Made by a program: the position numbers and the translations under genes. The notes beneath the pieces were generated by a model. That model was not told where the DNA came from and made no database searches. It worked only from the letters and a program-made list of their open reading frames with translations. A stretch of 64,000 nt of DNA. It comes from Suipraeoptans intestinalis (GTDB lineage Bacteria > Bacillota > Clostridia > Lachnospirales > Lachnospiraceae). The stretch covers positions 310,001 to 374,000 of the forward strand of contig NZ_VULY01000018.1 in NCBI RefSeq assembly GCF_009696485.1. The letters run 5' to 3'. Positions 27,905-36,072 of the stretch are shown one piece after another. Numbering within the stretch: the first letter of the stretch is position 1; each line of letters begins with the position of its first letter.

Positions 27905-28834
27905 TTACAGGATCCTTGTCCCTGTTTTTCCCTGAACCGCAGCTTTTACATGATCGAAAGAAGTGATGATCGCCCTTCTTCCCTCCCGTTTCTCCAGAAA
28001 GGAAATGGACGCCCGAAACTTCGGAAGCATATTATATACTCCAAAGTGTCCTTCTTCCATATAGCCTTTTGCTTCCTCCACGCTGATCTCCTCCAGCTGT
28101 TCCTCTCTGTCTGTCCCCATGTGGATCTTTACCTTTTCCACGCTGGTCAGGATAATCAGTTCGTCTGCATCCGTCTCTTCTGCCAGCTTCCCGGCCGCCA
28201 GATCTTTCTCCACTACCGCGCTGGCTCCCTTCAGATGATGCTCCTGCTCCAGCACAGGGATCCCTCCGCCTCCGGCTGCGATCACCACCTGATCTGCATC
28301 CAGGAGCGCTTTTATCGCATCAATCTCCACAATGGCAACCGGATTGGGCGCCGCTACGATTCTGCGGAAACCTTTTCCCGGCTCTTCCACCACATAATTT
28401 CCCTTTTTCCTCTCCTTTGCAGCCTCCTCTGCGTTCAGATAACGCCCCAACACTTTTGTAGGCGTGTAAAAAGCTTCGTCATAGGGATCTACGATCACCT
28501 GGGTCAATACGGTACTGACCGTCCGATAAAGACCTCTATTTAACAATGCTTCTCGAATGGCCTTCTGCAAGTCATATCCGATGTATCCCTGACTCATAGC
28601 CGAACACACTGACATGGGCGCTGCCGTATAGTCCTGGTGCTCTTTGCCAAATTCATTCATGGCTGTATGGATCATCCCCACCTGAGGCGCGTTGCTGTGG
28701 GTGATCGCCACCTGATACCCTTCTTCTATCAGATCTGCGATCGCTTCCGCCGTCTTTGTTACTGCCTTTTGTTGATCCGGCAGGGTGATTCCCAACGCCC
28801 TGTGTCCCAGTGCCAGTACCGCTCTTTTCTTCAT
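27905..28834 (-). CDS. arcC: Carbamate kinase
   Basis: A 309-residue amino-acid-kinase-fold enzyme with THSNAPQVG near 45-53, AAPMSVCSAMSQGYIGY near 72-88 and AAGGGGIPV near 205-213, all typical of carbamate kinase. It makes ATP from carbamoyl phosphate. The N-terminal nucleotide loop reads ALGHRALG rather than ALGGNAL, a variant I regard as tolerated in related clostridial proteins. Arginine deiminase and ornithine carbamoyltransferase genes are not adjacent, so the carbamoyl-phosphate source is elsewhere. The start has GAGGAGG upstream. Confidence 0.93.
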   Translation of the reverse strand: MKKRAVLALGHRALGITLPDQQKAVTKTAEAIADLIEEGYQVAITHSNAPQVGMIHTAMNEFGKEHQDYTAAPMSVCSAMSQGYIGYDLQKAIREALLNRGLYRTVSTVLTQVIVDPYDEAFYTPTKVLGRYLNAEEAAKERKKGNYVVEEPGKGFRRIVAAPNPVAIVEIDAIKALLDADQVVIAAGGGGIPVLEQEHHLKGASAVVEKDLAAGKLAEETDADELIILTSVEKVKIHMGTDREEQLEEISVEEAKGYMEEGHFGVYNMLPKFRASISFLEKREGRRAIITSFDHVKAAVQGKTGTRIL

Positions 28835-28914
28835 TTGCGTTCCTCCTCACAGCTTTCTGTCATGCCGTTTCTATTGAAAATGATTATAACATACCTCTTA
28901 ATGAAAAATAATAC

Positions 28915-28943
28915 TTGCATTCTTTTTCCAAATTCGCTAGAAT
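28915..28943 (+). promoter_or_regulatory. Promoter of tRNA-Pro
   Basis: TTGCAT at 28915-28920 and TAGAAT at 28938-28943, spacing 17 bp, ending eight bases before the tRNA. Confidence 0.7.
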
Positions 28944-28951
28944 AGGTCTAT

Positions 28952-29026
28952 CGGGGTATGGCTCAGCTTGGTCAGAGCGCACGGCTGGGGGCCGTGAGGT
29001 CGCAGGTTCGAATCCTGTTACCCCGA
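28952..29026 (+). tRNA. tRNA-Pro (anticodon GGG)
   Basis: Acceptor CGGGGTA pairs with TACCCCG, the anticodon arm CACGG-CTGGGGG-CCGTG places GGG at 34-36, and GGTTCGAATCC forms the T arm. The C1-G72 pair is typical of bacterial tRNA-Pro. The CCA end is not encoded. Confidence 0.95.
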
Positions 29027-29034
29027 CTGTAAAG

Positions 29035-29069
29035 AGAGCATCACACACTTTTGTCTGATGCTCTTTTTT
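29035..29069 (+). terminator. Terminator of tRNA-Pro
   Basis: AGAGCATCA and TGATGCTCT form a 9-bp stem followed by six T. Confidence 0.85.
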
Positions 29070-29122
29070 GTTGTCAGCAAAACTACTGCTGCTCCATGCG
29101 GCCTCTTCTCTTCCGGTCCCCG

Positions 29123-29917
29123 CTATAATTGGATCACATCTTCTATCGTATAATAACCTGCCGGCTTCCCTTCCAGAAACGCCGCACAGTCGCAGGCTCC
29201 TCTCGCAAAGCATTCCCAGTTATAGGAGTGGTGGGTAATTTCCAAACGCTCTCCCATTCCTCCCAAAAATACAGTATGACTGCTGGGGATATTGCCTGCC
29301 CGCAGGGAATGGTATCCCATGGTTCCCTTTTCTCTGGGAGATGCTCCTTCCCGTCCAAAAACAGCCATTTTTTCCCATTCTTTTCCCAATGCCTTTGCCA
29401 TCGCCTCTCCCAGCTCTCTGGATGTCCCGCTGGGAGCGTCGATCTTCCATTGATCATGCATTTCCAGGATTTCGACATCCGCCTCCGGCAGTAGTCGGAC
29501 TGCTGTTTCCAGAAGCTTTCGCATAACATTGACCATCCTGGATGTATTTGCTGCGTAAAGAATAGGGATTTCTCCCGCGGCCTGTACAAATTTATTTCTC
29601 TCTTCTTCTGAAAATCCGGTAGTTCCACATACCAGCGCTTTTTTATGCCTGCGTGCGGCGTCCAGGACATTCATAGAGGTCTCTCTGGTGGAAAAATCAA
29701 TGATCACATCACAGTCCTCTATGATCTCCTCCAGATCATCATAGACCAGCTTTCCCAGATTTTCCCCCAGCATAGCCGCCTGTCCCAGGTCTTTGCCTAC
29801 ATAGTCTCTTCCTTTGGGGGCGACTCCTCCCACCAGAATCATATCCTCTCTCTGTGCTGCCGCCTGTGTGATCAGCTTTCCCATTTTTCCTCTCGGTCCT
29901 ATCACAATCACATTCAT
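29123..29917 (-). CDS. dapB: 4-hydroxy-tetrahydrodipicolinate reductase
   Basis: A 264-residue Rossmann enzyme with the cofactor loop VIGPRGKMGKLI, CGTTGFSEEE, and the DapB catalytic segment EMHDQWKIDAPSGTS near 153-167. It performs the NAD(P)H step of lysine and meso-diaminopimelate synthesis for peptidoglycan. The cofactor loop GPRGKMG lacks the second glycine of the usual GAGGRMG. DapA is not adjacent. Start ATG 29917 has GGGAGGAAAG upstream. Confidence 0.94.
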   Translation of the reverse strand: MNVIVIGPRGKMGKLITQAAAQREDMILVGGVAPKGRDYVGKDLGQAAMLGENLGKLVYDDLEEIIEDCDVIIDFSTRETSMNVLDAARRHKKALVCGTTGFSEEERNKFVQAAGEIPILYAANTSRMVNVMRKLLETAVRLLPEADVEILEMHDQWKIDAPSGTSRELGEAMAKALGKEWEKMAVFGREGASPREKGTMGYHSLRAGNIPSSHTVFLGGMGERLEITHHSYNWECFARGACDCAAFLEGKPAGYYTIEDVIQL

Positions 29918-30000
29918 CTTTCTTCCCTCCCGTCTTTTCTTTGTTTTCGGATCCCTCTGGTAAAATTATAGCACATGGCAAAACTTCCAAAAATATTTTC

Positions 30001-30029
30001 TTGCTTTTTATTTTACAAGGATCTATAAT
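30001..30029 (+). promoter_or_regulatory. Promoter of the UPF0145 gene
   Basis: TTGCTT at 30001-30006 and TATAAT at 30024-30029, spacing 17 bp, about 40 bases before the start codon. Confidence 0.65.
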
Positions 30030-30070
30030 TGTATCAAATTTATAATACAGACGAACAAAGGAGGAGTCTC

Positions 30071-30385
30071 ATGATACTAGTAAATACAGATTACATCCCC
30101 GGAAAGAAGTTTGAGATCATCGGTCTGGTCAGAGGAACCATGGTACAGTCTGTACACATCGGAAAGGATATCCTGAATTCTTTCAAAACCATCGTAGGCG
30201 GCGAATTGACCTCCTATACGGAAATGATGAACGAATCCCGCGCCACCGCCACGCGCCGTATGGCAGAAGACGCCGCTTCCATGGGAGCTGATGCCGTTAT
30301 CAACATCCGTTACGCTTCCAGTCAGATCGTTCAGAATGCTTCTGAAGTTATGGCCTACGGAACAGCTGTAAAATTTGTAGAATAA
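30071..30385 (+). CDS. UPF0145 / YbjQ-family protein
   Basis: A 104-residue protein matching the YbjQ (UPF0145) family: the central ESRATATRRMAEDAASMGADAVINIRYASS and the IVGGELTSYTEMM segment are typical, as is the length near 105. The family forms pentameric rings; its role is not firmly known. ATG 30071 follows AGGAGGAG. An alternative in-frame start at 30029 would begin inside the -10 box, so I reject it. It is monocistronic, with a strong terminator after it. Confidence 0.9.
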   Translation: MILVNTDYIPGKKFEIIGLVRGTMVQSVHIGKDILNSFKTIVGGELTSYTEMMNESRATATRRMAEDAASMGADAVINIRYASSQIVQNASEVMAYGTAVKFVE

Positions 30386-30443
30386 TCCGGTCACAAAATG
30401 TTGCGGCCTTTGGAGCAGTTTTTCTGATCAACAAAAAATTTCA

Positions 30444-30490
30444 AGAGAGAGCCCTGCAAGTTGTCGCGTACTTGCAGGGCTCTCTCTTTT
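30444..30490 (+). terminator. Very strong terminator after the UPF0145 gene
   Basis: An 18-bp perfect stem (AGAGAGAGCCCTGCAAGT and its complement) with an 8-base loop and a short T run. It lies between two convergent genes and may work in both directions. Confidence 0.9.
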
Positions 30491-30552
30491 CCTATCACAG
30501 ACATACGACGCTGATCCGGACGGGTCTTTGTTCTTTGTCGCCGCCTCTTTTA

Positions 30553-31134
30553 TCAGATCAATGATTTTTCATCCATCCGCATTTTCTCCAGACGGCGTAC
30601 TCTTTCATCTAGATGACGTTCTTTCATGTATTGATACACGCTGGGAGGTACATAGTCCGCCCACTCCTCTCCCAGAGCTATCTTTCGCCGGATGCAGGAA
30701 GAAGATACGCCTTTTTGCTCCGGCGTTTTTCTCCACAAAACCTCCGTTCTGACTCCCAGGCCTTCCAGTATCTCAAGCTTTTCTGCATCCCATTCTTCAT
30801 ACAGCCCCAAAAAATATGTGGCGTCCTTTGGTGCATACTGTAAAATATATTCGGGAAGGTTGATGGGAAACGGAATAATATCAAATTCATTCTCCGGAAC
30901 TCTGAATTCCCGAAGAGCCATCCGCAGCATTTCATACCGTTCAAAATAGGTAAAGGGATTTGCCGATTTCTCCGACCGGTTCCTATCTGCCTCCGACTCC
31001 TTTGTATGCAGTGCATCCGGGTTATTGATCCCAATAAAGAGCTTGGAGCACTTCATCTTTGCCGCCAGAATATATTCCATATGCTTCAAATTCAACACCT
31101 GAAACCTTCCGTTTACCACACCTGTTTCTATCAC
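30553..31134 (-). CDS. Nicotinamide-nucleotide adenylyltransferase-like protein
   Basis: A 193-residue nucleotidyltransferase of the HIGH superfamily. The N-terminus has NGRFQVLNLKHMEYI, where NMN adenylyltransferases of the NadM/NadR type have GRFQPxHxGH; the first histidine is replaced and only KH remains. Near the C-terminus GVSSSCIRRKI matches the ISSTxIR phosphate-binding loop. It probably adenylates a mononucleotide or related phosphate, but the altered HxGH leaves the substrate open. The GTG start at 31134 has GGAGAGAG upstream. It follows the DEAD-box helicase gene after 46 bases. Confidence 0.75.
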   Translation of the reverse strand: MIETGVVNGRFQVLNLKHMEYILAAKMKCSKLFIGINNPDALHTKESEADRNRSEKSANPFTYFERYEMLRMALREFRVPENEFDIIPFPINLPEYILQYAPKDATYFLGLYEEWDAEKLEILEGLGVRTEVLWRKTPEQKGVSSSCIRRKIALGEEWADYVPPSVYQYMKERHLDERVRRLEKMRMDEKSLI

Positions 31135-31180
31135 AGCACTCTCTCCTTCCCGATGGAAATCCTGCCTTCCGCCGGGGAAA

Positions 31181-32761
31181 CTATTTCTGATTTGCCGGCT
31201 CTACCGCCACTGATTTCCCTTTGATCTTTGTCCGGTTCATGTTGGAAAGGATCTCTCTTGCGTAGGACTCCGGAACCTCTACAAATGTATATTTGTCATA
31301 CATATCAATGGTTCCTACCAGATCTCCAGGAATATTGCTTTCACCGGTCAGCGCTCCCAGGATATCTCCCGGTCTTGCCTTGTTCTTTTTCCCGATATTG
31401 ATAAAGAGCCTTACCATTCCCGGTTCTTCTGCTCCTGTATCTCCAAATCCTTCTTCCTCTCCATCCGCTCTTTCTCCAAAGCAGATCTTCAGCAGAGCGG
31501 CAGCCATATCCATACTGGTATATTCTGATTCATTTATCTTGGATTGTATCAAATTCAGATAAGATGTCAACTCCCCTTCTTCTATGACTCCTTCCACCCT
31601 GTCCATTAAAAGCTCCAGCTTTGTGTTCGCCACATCGTCCAACGACGGAACTTTTTGTGCCAGGATCCTGGTTTTACAATACTTTTGGATCTCCCTCAGC
31701 TTGTATACTTCTTTGCCTGTTACAAAAGAGAAGGAGCGCCCCACTCTTCCGGCCCTGCCTGTTCTCCCGATCCTGTGCACATAATATTCATCGTCCTGCG
31801 GAAGATCATAGTTGAACACCGCTTCTACTTCATCTACATCGATTCCTCTGGCCGCCACATCTGTCGCTACCAAAATATCTGTCTTTCCTTTTCGGAACCC
31901 TTCCATCACCCGGTCTCTCTGTGTCTGTTTCATGTCTCCGTGAAGACCTGCTGCAAAATAGCCTCTTCCCAGCAGTCCATTTACCAAAAGATCCACCTGC
32001 TTTTTCGTATTACAAAATACTACCGAGAGCTTCGGGGTATAGATATCCAGCAGTCTGGAAAGCACTTCCTCTTTGTTCTTCGGTCTGACTTCATAGTAGA
32101 ATTGTTCAATATTGGGAACGGTCAGTTCCTTTTTTGTCACTTTGATGATCCTGGCCTGTTTCTGGAAGCGTTTTGTCAGATCCAGAATGGGCTTTGGCAT
32201 TGTAGCAGAAAACAGGACAGTCTGCCTTTCTTCCGGAACTCCCTCCAGAATCGTCTCAATGTCTTCCCTGAATCCCATATTTAACATCTCGTCTGCCTCA
32301 TCCAGCACCACTGTATGAACCCCGTCCATTTTCATGGTCCGGCGCCGCATATGGTCCATCACACGCCCCGGGGTCCCTACTACCAGCTGAGCCCCTTGTT
32401 TCAGGGAACGGATCTGTTTCACGATCTCCTGTCCCCCGTATACCGGCAGGATCTTTATTCCATGCAGATAGGCTGCCAGATTTCTGATCTCATCTGCCAC
32501 CTGGATCGCCAGCTCACGGGTCGGACATAAGACTACCGCCTGCAGCTTCTTATTTTTGGGGTCTATCTTCTCCAAAAGCGGGATTCCGAACGCAGCCGTT
32601 TTTCCGGTTCCTGTCTGCGCCTGACCGATCACATCCTGTCCTTCCATGACAGCCGGAATCGCCTGTGTCTGAATCGGCGAAGCCTCCTCAAAGCCCATTT
32701 TTTTCACTGCCTTTAAAATTTCGGGGCAAATCCCCAGTTCCTCAAATCTTACTGTTTCCAT
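31181..32761 (-). CDS. deaD: DEAD-box RNA helicase with DbpA-type RNA-binding domain
   Basis: A 526-residue SF2 helicase: Q motif FEEASPIQTQAIP, Walker A AQTGTGKT (48-55), LDEADEML, SAT, and motif VI HRIGRTGRAGR. The C-terminal 85 residues (RLFINIGKKNKARPGDILGAL onward) are a DbpA/CsdA-like RNA-binding domain. Such enzymes act in ribosome assembly, mRNA turnover and cold adaptation. The transcript probably starts near 33057, giving a leader of nearly 300 bases with an early terminator hairpin, which hints at attenuation. Confidence 0.93.
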   Translation of the reverse strand: METVRFEELGICPEILKAVKKMGFEEASPIQTQAIPAVMEGQDVIGQAQTGTGKTAAFGIPLLEKIDPKNKKLQAVVLCPTRELAIQVADEIRNLAAYLHGIKILPVYGGQEIVKQIRSLKQGAQLVVGTPGRVMDHMRRRTMKMDGVHTVVLDEADEMLNMGFREDIETILEGVPEERQTVLFSATMPKPILDLTKRFQKQARIIKVTKKELTVPNIEQFYYEVRPKNKEEVLSRLLDIYTPKLSVVFCNTKKQVDLLVNGLLGRGYFAAGLHGDMKQTQRDRVMEGFRKGKTDILVATDVAARGIDVDEVEAVFNYDLPQDDEYYVHRIGRTGRAGRVGRSFSFVTGKEVYKLREIQKYCKTRILAQKVPSLDDVANTKLELLMDRVEGVIEEGELTSYLNLIQSKINESEYTSMDMAAALLKICFGERADGEEEGFGDTGAEEPGMVRLFINIGKKNKARPGDILGALTGESNIPGDLVGTIDMYDKYTFVEVPESYAREILSNMNRTKIKGKSVAVEPANQK

Positions 32762-33007
32762 TCTCTAACCTGTTTCTTCCTTTCCAACGAGATCCTTCTA
32801 CCTCATTTCGACCCTGACGCCATCCTTTGGCGCAGATCATTCATGCCATCCTAAAGCTTTCTCTCCTGCCTGCTTTCTCATATCTTTCCATGCCGCATCC
32901 CAAAAAACGGCAGATGCATCATATCTTTCATATTTTTCAACACTCGTTCTCCGCAAGATGCACAAAGCTTGACGGAATTTTCGTCCTATGGGATGCAATT
33001 TCCCATG

Positions 33008-33045
33008 AAATAAAAATACCCTCTACCCGAACCAGGTAAAGAGTA
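33008..33045 (-). terminator. Early intrinsic terminator (attenuator candidate) in the DEAD-box helicase leader
   Basis: On the minus strand TACTCTTTACC pairs with GGGTAGAGGGTA-type sequence over 11 bp (two or three wobbles), loop TGGTTCG, then TTTTTATTT. It begins about 12 bases after the probable start point. Confidence 0.65.
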
Positions 33046-33063
33046 CCTACATTTTCCTGTGCC

Positions 33064-33093
33064 ATCATAGCACAGATTCCCTTCGGCTGTCTA
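33064..33093 (-). promoter_or_regulatory. Candidate promoter of the DEAD-box helicase gene
   Basis: TAGACA at 33088-33093 and TATGAT at 33064-33069 on the minus strand, spacing 18 bp. The 450-bp gap 32762-33213 otherwise holds the attenuator hairpin and no convincing gene. Confidence 0.5.
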
Positions 33094-33213
33094 CTTTTTT
33101 CTTGAAAACTGCCGGCTTCTTCCCTTATACTAGTGCCAGTCAATACTGTTTTTACAAAAAAAAACATCCTGTTTACTTTTATAAAACCAAACATATTATC
33201 AAAGGAGATCTTT

Positions 33214-33888
33214 ATGGAACAGCCTCATATTCCTACCGTACTCGCCGAACATCTGCCTTTTTGGAAGCAATTAACAGAACAGCAACGCTCGATTCTGATA
33301 TCCGGCACTTCCTGCCTTTCCTACTCTGCAGATGCTACCCTGCACAGCACCGACTCCCAGTGTATCGGGATGCTGCTGGTGTTATCCGGTTCTCTGCGGG
33401 TCTATCTGCTGTCTGAGGAAGGCAGAGAGATCACATTGTATCGGATCTATCAGGATGAAGTCTGCGTGCTGTCTGCCTCCTGCGTCTTAAAATCCATTAC
33501 GTTCGATGTGTTTATCGACGCTGTGGAGAACTGCCAGGTTCTGCAGCTGACCGCCTCTTCCCTGAATCGGATCGTAAAAGAAAATATCCATGCAGAATGC
33601 TTCTCCTACAAGATGGCAACAGAACGCTTCTCTGACGTGATGTGGGCCATGCAGCAGATCCTGTTTATGAGCTTTGACAAGCGCCTCGCCATCTTCCTTC
33701 TGGATGAATCGGCGATGTATCAGTCGGACGAACTCTCCATGACGCACCAGCAAATCGCCAGACTTATGGGAACCGCCCGTGAGGTCGTGACCCGTATGCT
33801 GCATTACTTTTCCTCGGAAGGTTACGTAGAGCTGTCCCGCGGAATCGTCAGATTAACCGACAAACCCGGACTGCGGAAGCTTTTATAG
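33214..33888 (+). CDS. Crp/Fnr-family transcriptional regulator
   Basis: A 224-residue protein with an N-terminal cyclic-nucleotide-binding-like beta roll (about 20-120, LLVLSGSLRVYLLSEEGREITLYRI) and a C-terminal winged helix (MTHQQIARLMGTAREVVTRMLHYF near 170-193). There is no Fnr-type cysteine cluster, so it senses something other than oxygen through FeS; the CVLSASCVL segment has cysteines that might respond to redox. ATG 33214 has AAAGGAG upstream. It stands alone, divergent from the helicase gene. Confidence 0.9.
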   Translation: MEQPHIPTVLAEHLPFWKQLTEQQRSILISGTSCLSYSADATLHSTDSQCIGMLLVLSGSLRVYLLSEEGREITLYRIYQDEVCVLSASCVLKSITFDVFIDAVENCQVLQLTASSLNRIVKENIHAECFSYKMATERFSDVMWAMQQILFMSFDKRLAIFLLDESAMYQSDELSMTHQQIARLMGTAREVVTRMLHYFSSEGYVELSRGIVRLTDKPGLRKLL

Positions 33889-33907
33889 TCTTCCACAGTC
33901 CGGGGTT
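33863..33907. terminator. Stem-loop spanning the stop codon of the Crp/Fnr gene
   Basis: CCCGGACTG-GGAAG and CTTCC-CAGTCCGGG form a 14-bp stem with one mismatch, lying between convergent genes. The T tract is weak on both strands. Confidence 0.6.
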
Positions 33908-33926
33908 CCTGTACGCACTTTTCTTT

Positions 33927-34907
33927 CTAATCCCATTCTTCCTCAAAAGAAGCTTCTTCAAGGCTTGTCTGTTTCGCCTCGCCGGATACCACCTGATCCA
34001 TCCAGTTCAGAATATCCTGAAAGACCTCTCTGCGATCCGTCTCATTTAGGATCTCATGTCTGTCCTCCGGATAAAGCTTCATCTGCACCTGGCGCATCTT
34101 TGCGTTCTGATAGACGTCTGACAGCTTCTGAATCCCTTTTCCGTATCTTCCCACAGGGTCAGCCTCACCGGATACCAGCAGGAGGGGCAGTCTTTTTGGA
34201 ATCCTGCCTATGTTGCCCAGCTTCTGCGCCTGCTCTATACTGTGAAACAGATGATAGTATCCGTTTACTGTAAACTGAAAACTGCACCACGGATTCTCCA
34301 GGTAAGCGTCCACGATCTCCTCTTCTTTGGTCAGCCAGTCCATCTCTGTCCTTTTGGGAGAAATTCTGGATAAATATCCTGCAAATGCAATTTTTTCCAG
34401 GAGATTGCTTCTGTGTTTCCAGCCTTTGACTGCTAAAAGTATCTGGCTCAACGCTTTTCCTGCCCAGATGGCAGGTAGCGGCTGCCAGCCTGATCCCATT
34501 ACGATCAGCCCCGACAACTGTCTCCCATACATAGAGGCATATTGTCTGGCCAGAAAAGAACCCATGCTGTGGCCAAGAAGAATATACGGAACATCGGGAT
34601 ACTTTTCCTTCGTGATCTGATGCAGTCTGTGAAGATCCTGCAGCACAAAGGCATTGCCCCGGGTTTCATGAAAATACCCGTAACACGTTTCATCTGCCAC
34701 CGATCTTCCATGTCCCAGATGATCATTTCCCACCACATAATATCCATGTTTTGCACAGACTTTTGCAAATTCATCATATCTGCCGATATACTCCTTCATC
34801 CCATGGCTGATCTGAAGAACTCCTATCACCTGACCCTCCGGCTTCCATTCTATCCCATGGATCCTGGTCACCTTGTCTGCTGAAAGATACGTAAATTCTC
34901 TCCTCAT
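33927..34907 (-). CDS. Alpha/beta hydrolase, lysophospholipase / monoacylglycerol lipase type
   Basis: A 326-residue serine hydrolase with nucleophile elbow GHSMGS near residue 113, acid SGEADPVG near 260 and histidine DRHEIL near 290, plus a cap region. Residues LQISHGMKEYIGRYDEFA match the lysophospholipase-like Hydrolase_4 family. It likely cleaves acyl esters of lysophospholipids or glycerides. ATG 34907 is chosen because GGAGGGGGAG lies upstream; the longer frame to 34955 has none. A glutamate-rich tail (EEASFEEEWD) ends the protein. Confidence 0.88.
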   Translation of the reverse strand: MRREFTYLSADKVTRIHGIEWKPEGQVIGVLQISHGMKEYIGRYDEFAKVCAKHGYYVVGNDHLGHGRSVADETCYGYFHETRGNAFVLQDLHRLHQITKEKYPDVPYILLGHSMGSFLARQYASMYGRQLSGLIVMGSGWQPLPAIWAGKALSQILLAVKGWKHRSNLLEKIAFAGYLSRISPKRTEMDWLTKEEEIVDAYLENPWCSFQFTVNGYYHLFHSIEQAQKLGNIGRIPKRLPLLLVSGEADPVGRYGKGIQKLSDVYQNAKMRQVQMKLYPEDRHEILNETDRREVFQDILNWMDQVVSGEAKQTSLEEASFEEEWD

Positions 34908-35028
34908 CACTATACTCCCCCTCCTGTTTTCCATTACACGCATCGGAAATGCCAAAAGTGCCTTGCCGGTTCATAGATAGCCGCCAAGGCTCCCTGCAAA
35001 ATCCGGAGCTTTGACTCTTTATAACCGC

Positions 35029-35065
35029 AAAAAGACAGAGGTGTGGAATCCTCCACGACACCCTG
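35029..35065 (-). terminator. Terminator downstream of trxA
   Basis: A GGTGT-GTGGA / TCCACACC stem with a single bulge, followed after CTCTGTC by a TTTTT run on the minus strand. The 227-bp gap from 34908 to 35134 otherwise shows nothing. Confidence 0.55.
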
Positions 35066-35134
35066 TGCTTCCTGCGCCGACTTCCTTTGTCCTGCTTCTA
35101 TCTTTTTCCATCCGGCTCTTTAGCCTTCCGTCAT

Positions 35135-35452
35135 TTAAGCCTCCTGCTGTAAAAGCTCCAAAAGCTCTCCCTTGCTTTTTCCGCCTACCACTCTCTTTAC
35201 CGCCTCACCGTTACGGAACACGATAAGAGTGGGTACAGACATCACTCTGAACTTTCTTGCCAGCTCCGGACTCTCATCCACATCCAGCTTACAGATCTTT
35301 GCGTCTGTTACCTCTCCGGCCAATTCATCGATCACCGGTCCCAATGCCTGACATGGTCCGCACCAGGTTGCCCAGAAATCTACCAGCACCGGAACTTTCG
35401 CCTCTAACACCTCTGCCTGAAAATTATCGTTATTTACATGAACTACTGCCAT
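35135..35452 (-). CDS. trxA: Thioredoxin
   Basis: A 105-residue protein with the active site WATWCGPCQ (Cys at about 31 and 34) and the cis-proline loop MSVPTLIVF. The classical length and fold mark it as the general disulfide reductant. No thioredoxin reductase is next to it. A TGC-extended TATAAT box at 35505-35510 provides a likely promoter. Confidence 0.96.
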   Translation of the reverse strand: MAVVHVNNDNFQAEVLEAKVPVLVDFWATWCGPCQALGPVIDELAGEVTDAKICKLDVDESPELARKFRVMSVPTLIVFRNGEAVKRVVGGKSKGELLELLQQEA

Positions 35453-35504
35453 CTCTATCTTCCTTTCTTGTTTGAATCCTTGTGATTGTTGTTATCTGCC
35501 ACCC

Positions 35505-35510
35505 ATTATA
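35505..35510 (-). promoter_or_regulatory. Extended -10 box of trxA
   Basis: TGCTATAAT on the minus strand, an extended -10 element; the -35 region is weak. Confidence 0.5.
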
Positions 35511-35540
35511 GCACATTTTTATGAAAAAACTGTGATTTGG

Positions 35541-36026
35541 TCACAATTGTAGATTTTTTCCATCCAGCTGCGCTTCCAGCAGGCAATCCTCGGCATCATA
35601 GACCAGCTTCAGAGAAAAAAAGCTGTCTCTTTCTCGCAGCAGCTTCAGAAAGATCCTGTCTCCCTCCCAAAGGCTAAGACTGTCGATCTCTTCCAGCGGA
35701 ACCCATTTCAGCTCTCCCTCATCGCAGGAAATCTCCTGTCCGGTAAATCCGTCTCCGGTAAACAGCGACATATACTCCGTTACACCCTTCCCTGAAACAA
35801 AGGTAACCAGCCCCCGAAACCGAAAAGAGTACAGCTCGTATCCTGTCTCCTCCCGGACTTCCCGGATCAGGCACTCTTCCGGGCTTTCATTCGCCTCAAA
35901 ATGGCCGCCGACTCCGATCCATTTCCCTGCATTTACGTCCTTTTTCTTCTTGATACGGTGGAGCATCAGGTAGGCATCGTCTTTTTCCAGATAACAAAGG
36001 GTACTCAGACTCACATTCTGTTCCAT
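35541..36026 (-). CDS. Nudix hydrolase (MutT / 8-oxo-dGTPase type)
   Basis: A 161-residue protein with a full Nudix box, GGHFEANESPEECLIREV followed by REETGYEL, including the REVREE core glutamates. The N-terminal strand (LCYLEKDDAYLMLHRIKKKKDVNAGKWIGVGG) resembles the 8-oxo-dGTP diphosphatase group. ATG 36026 is chosen since AGGAGGAAG is directly upstream; 36050 would add eight residues and has a poorer site. Confidence 0.9.
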   Translation of the reverse strand: MEQNVSLSTLCYLEKDDAYLMLHRIKKKKDVNAGKWIGVGGHFEANESPEECLIREVREETGYELYSFRFRGLVTFVSGKGVTEYMSLFTGDGFTGQEISCDEGELKWVPLEEIDSLSLWEGDRIFLKLLRERDSFFSLKLVYDAEDCLLEAQLDGKNLQL

Positions 36027-36072
36027 CTCTTCCTCCTTTCTTTGCTGCATCCTCGCAAAACCCGCCGTTTTT

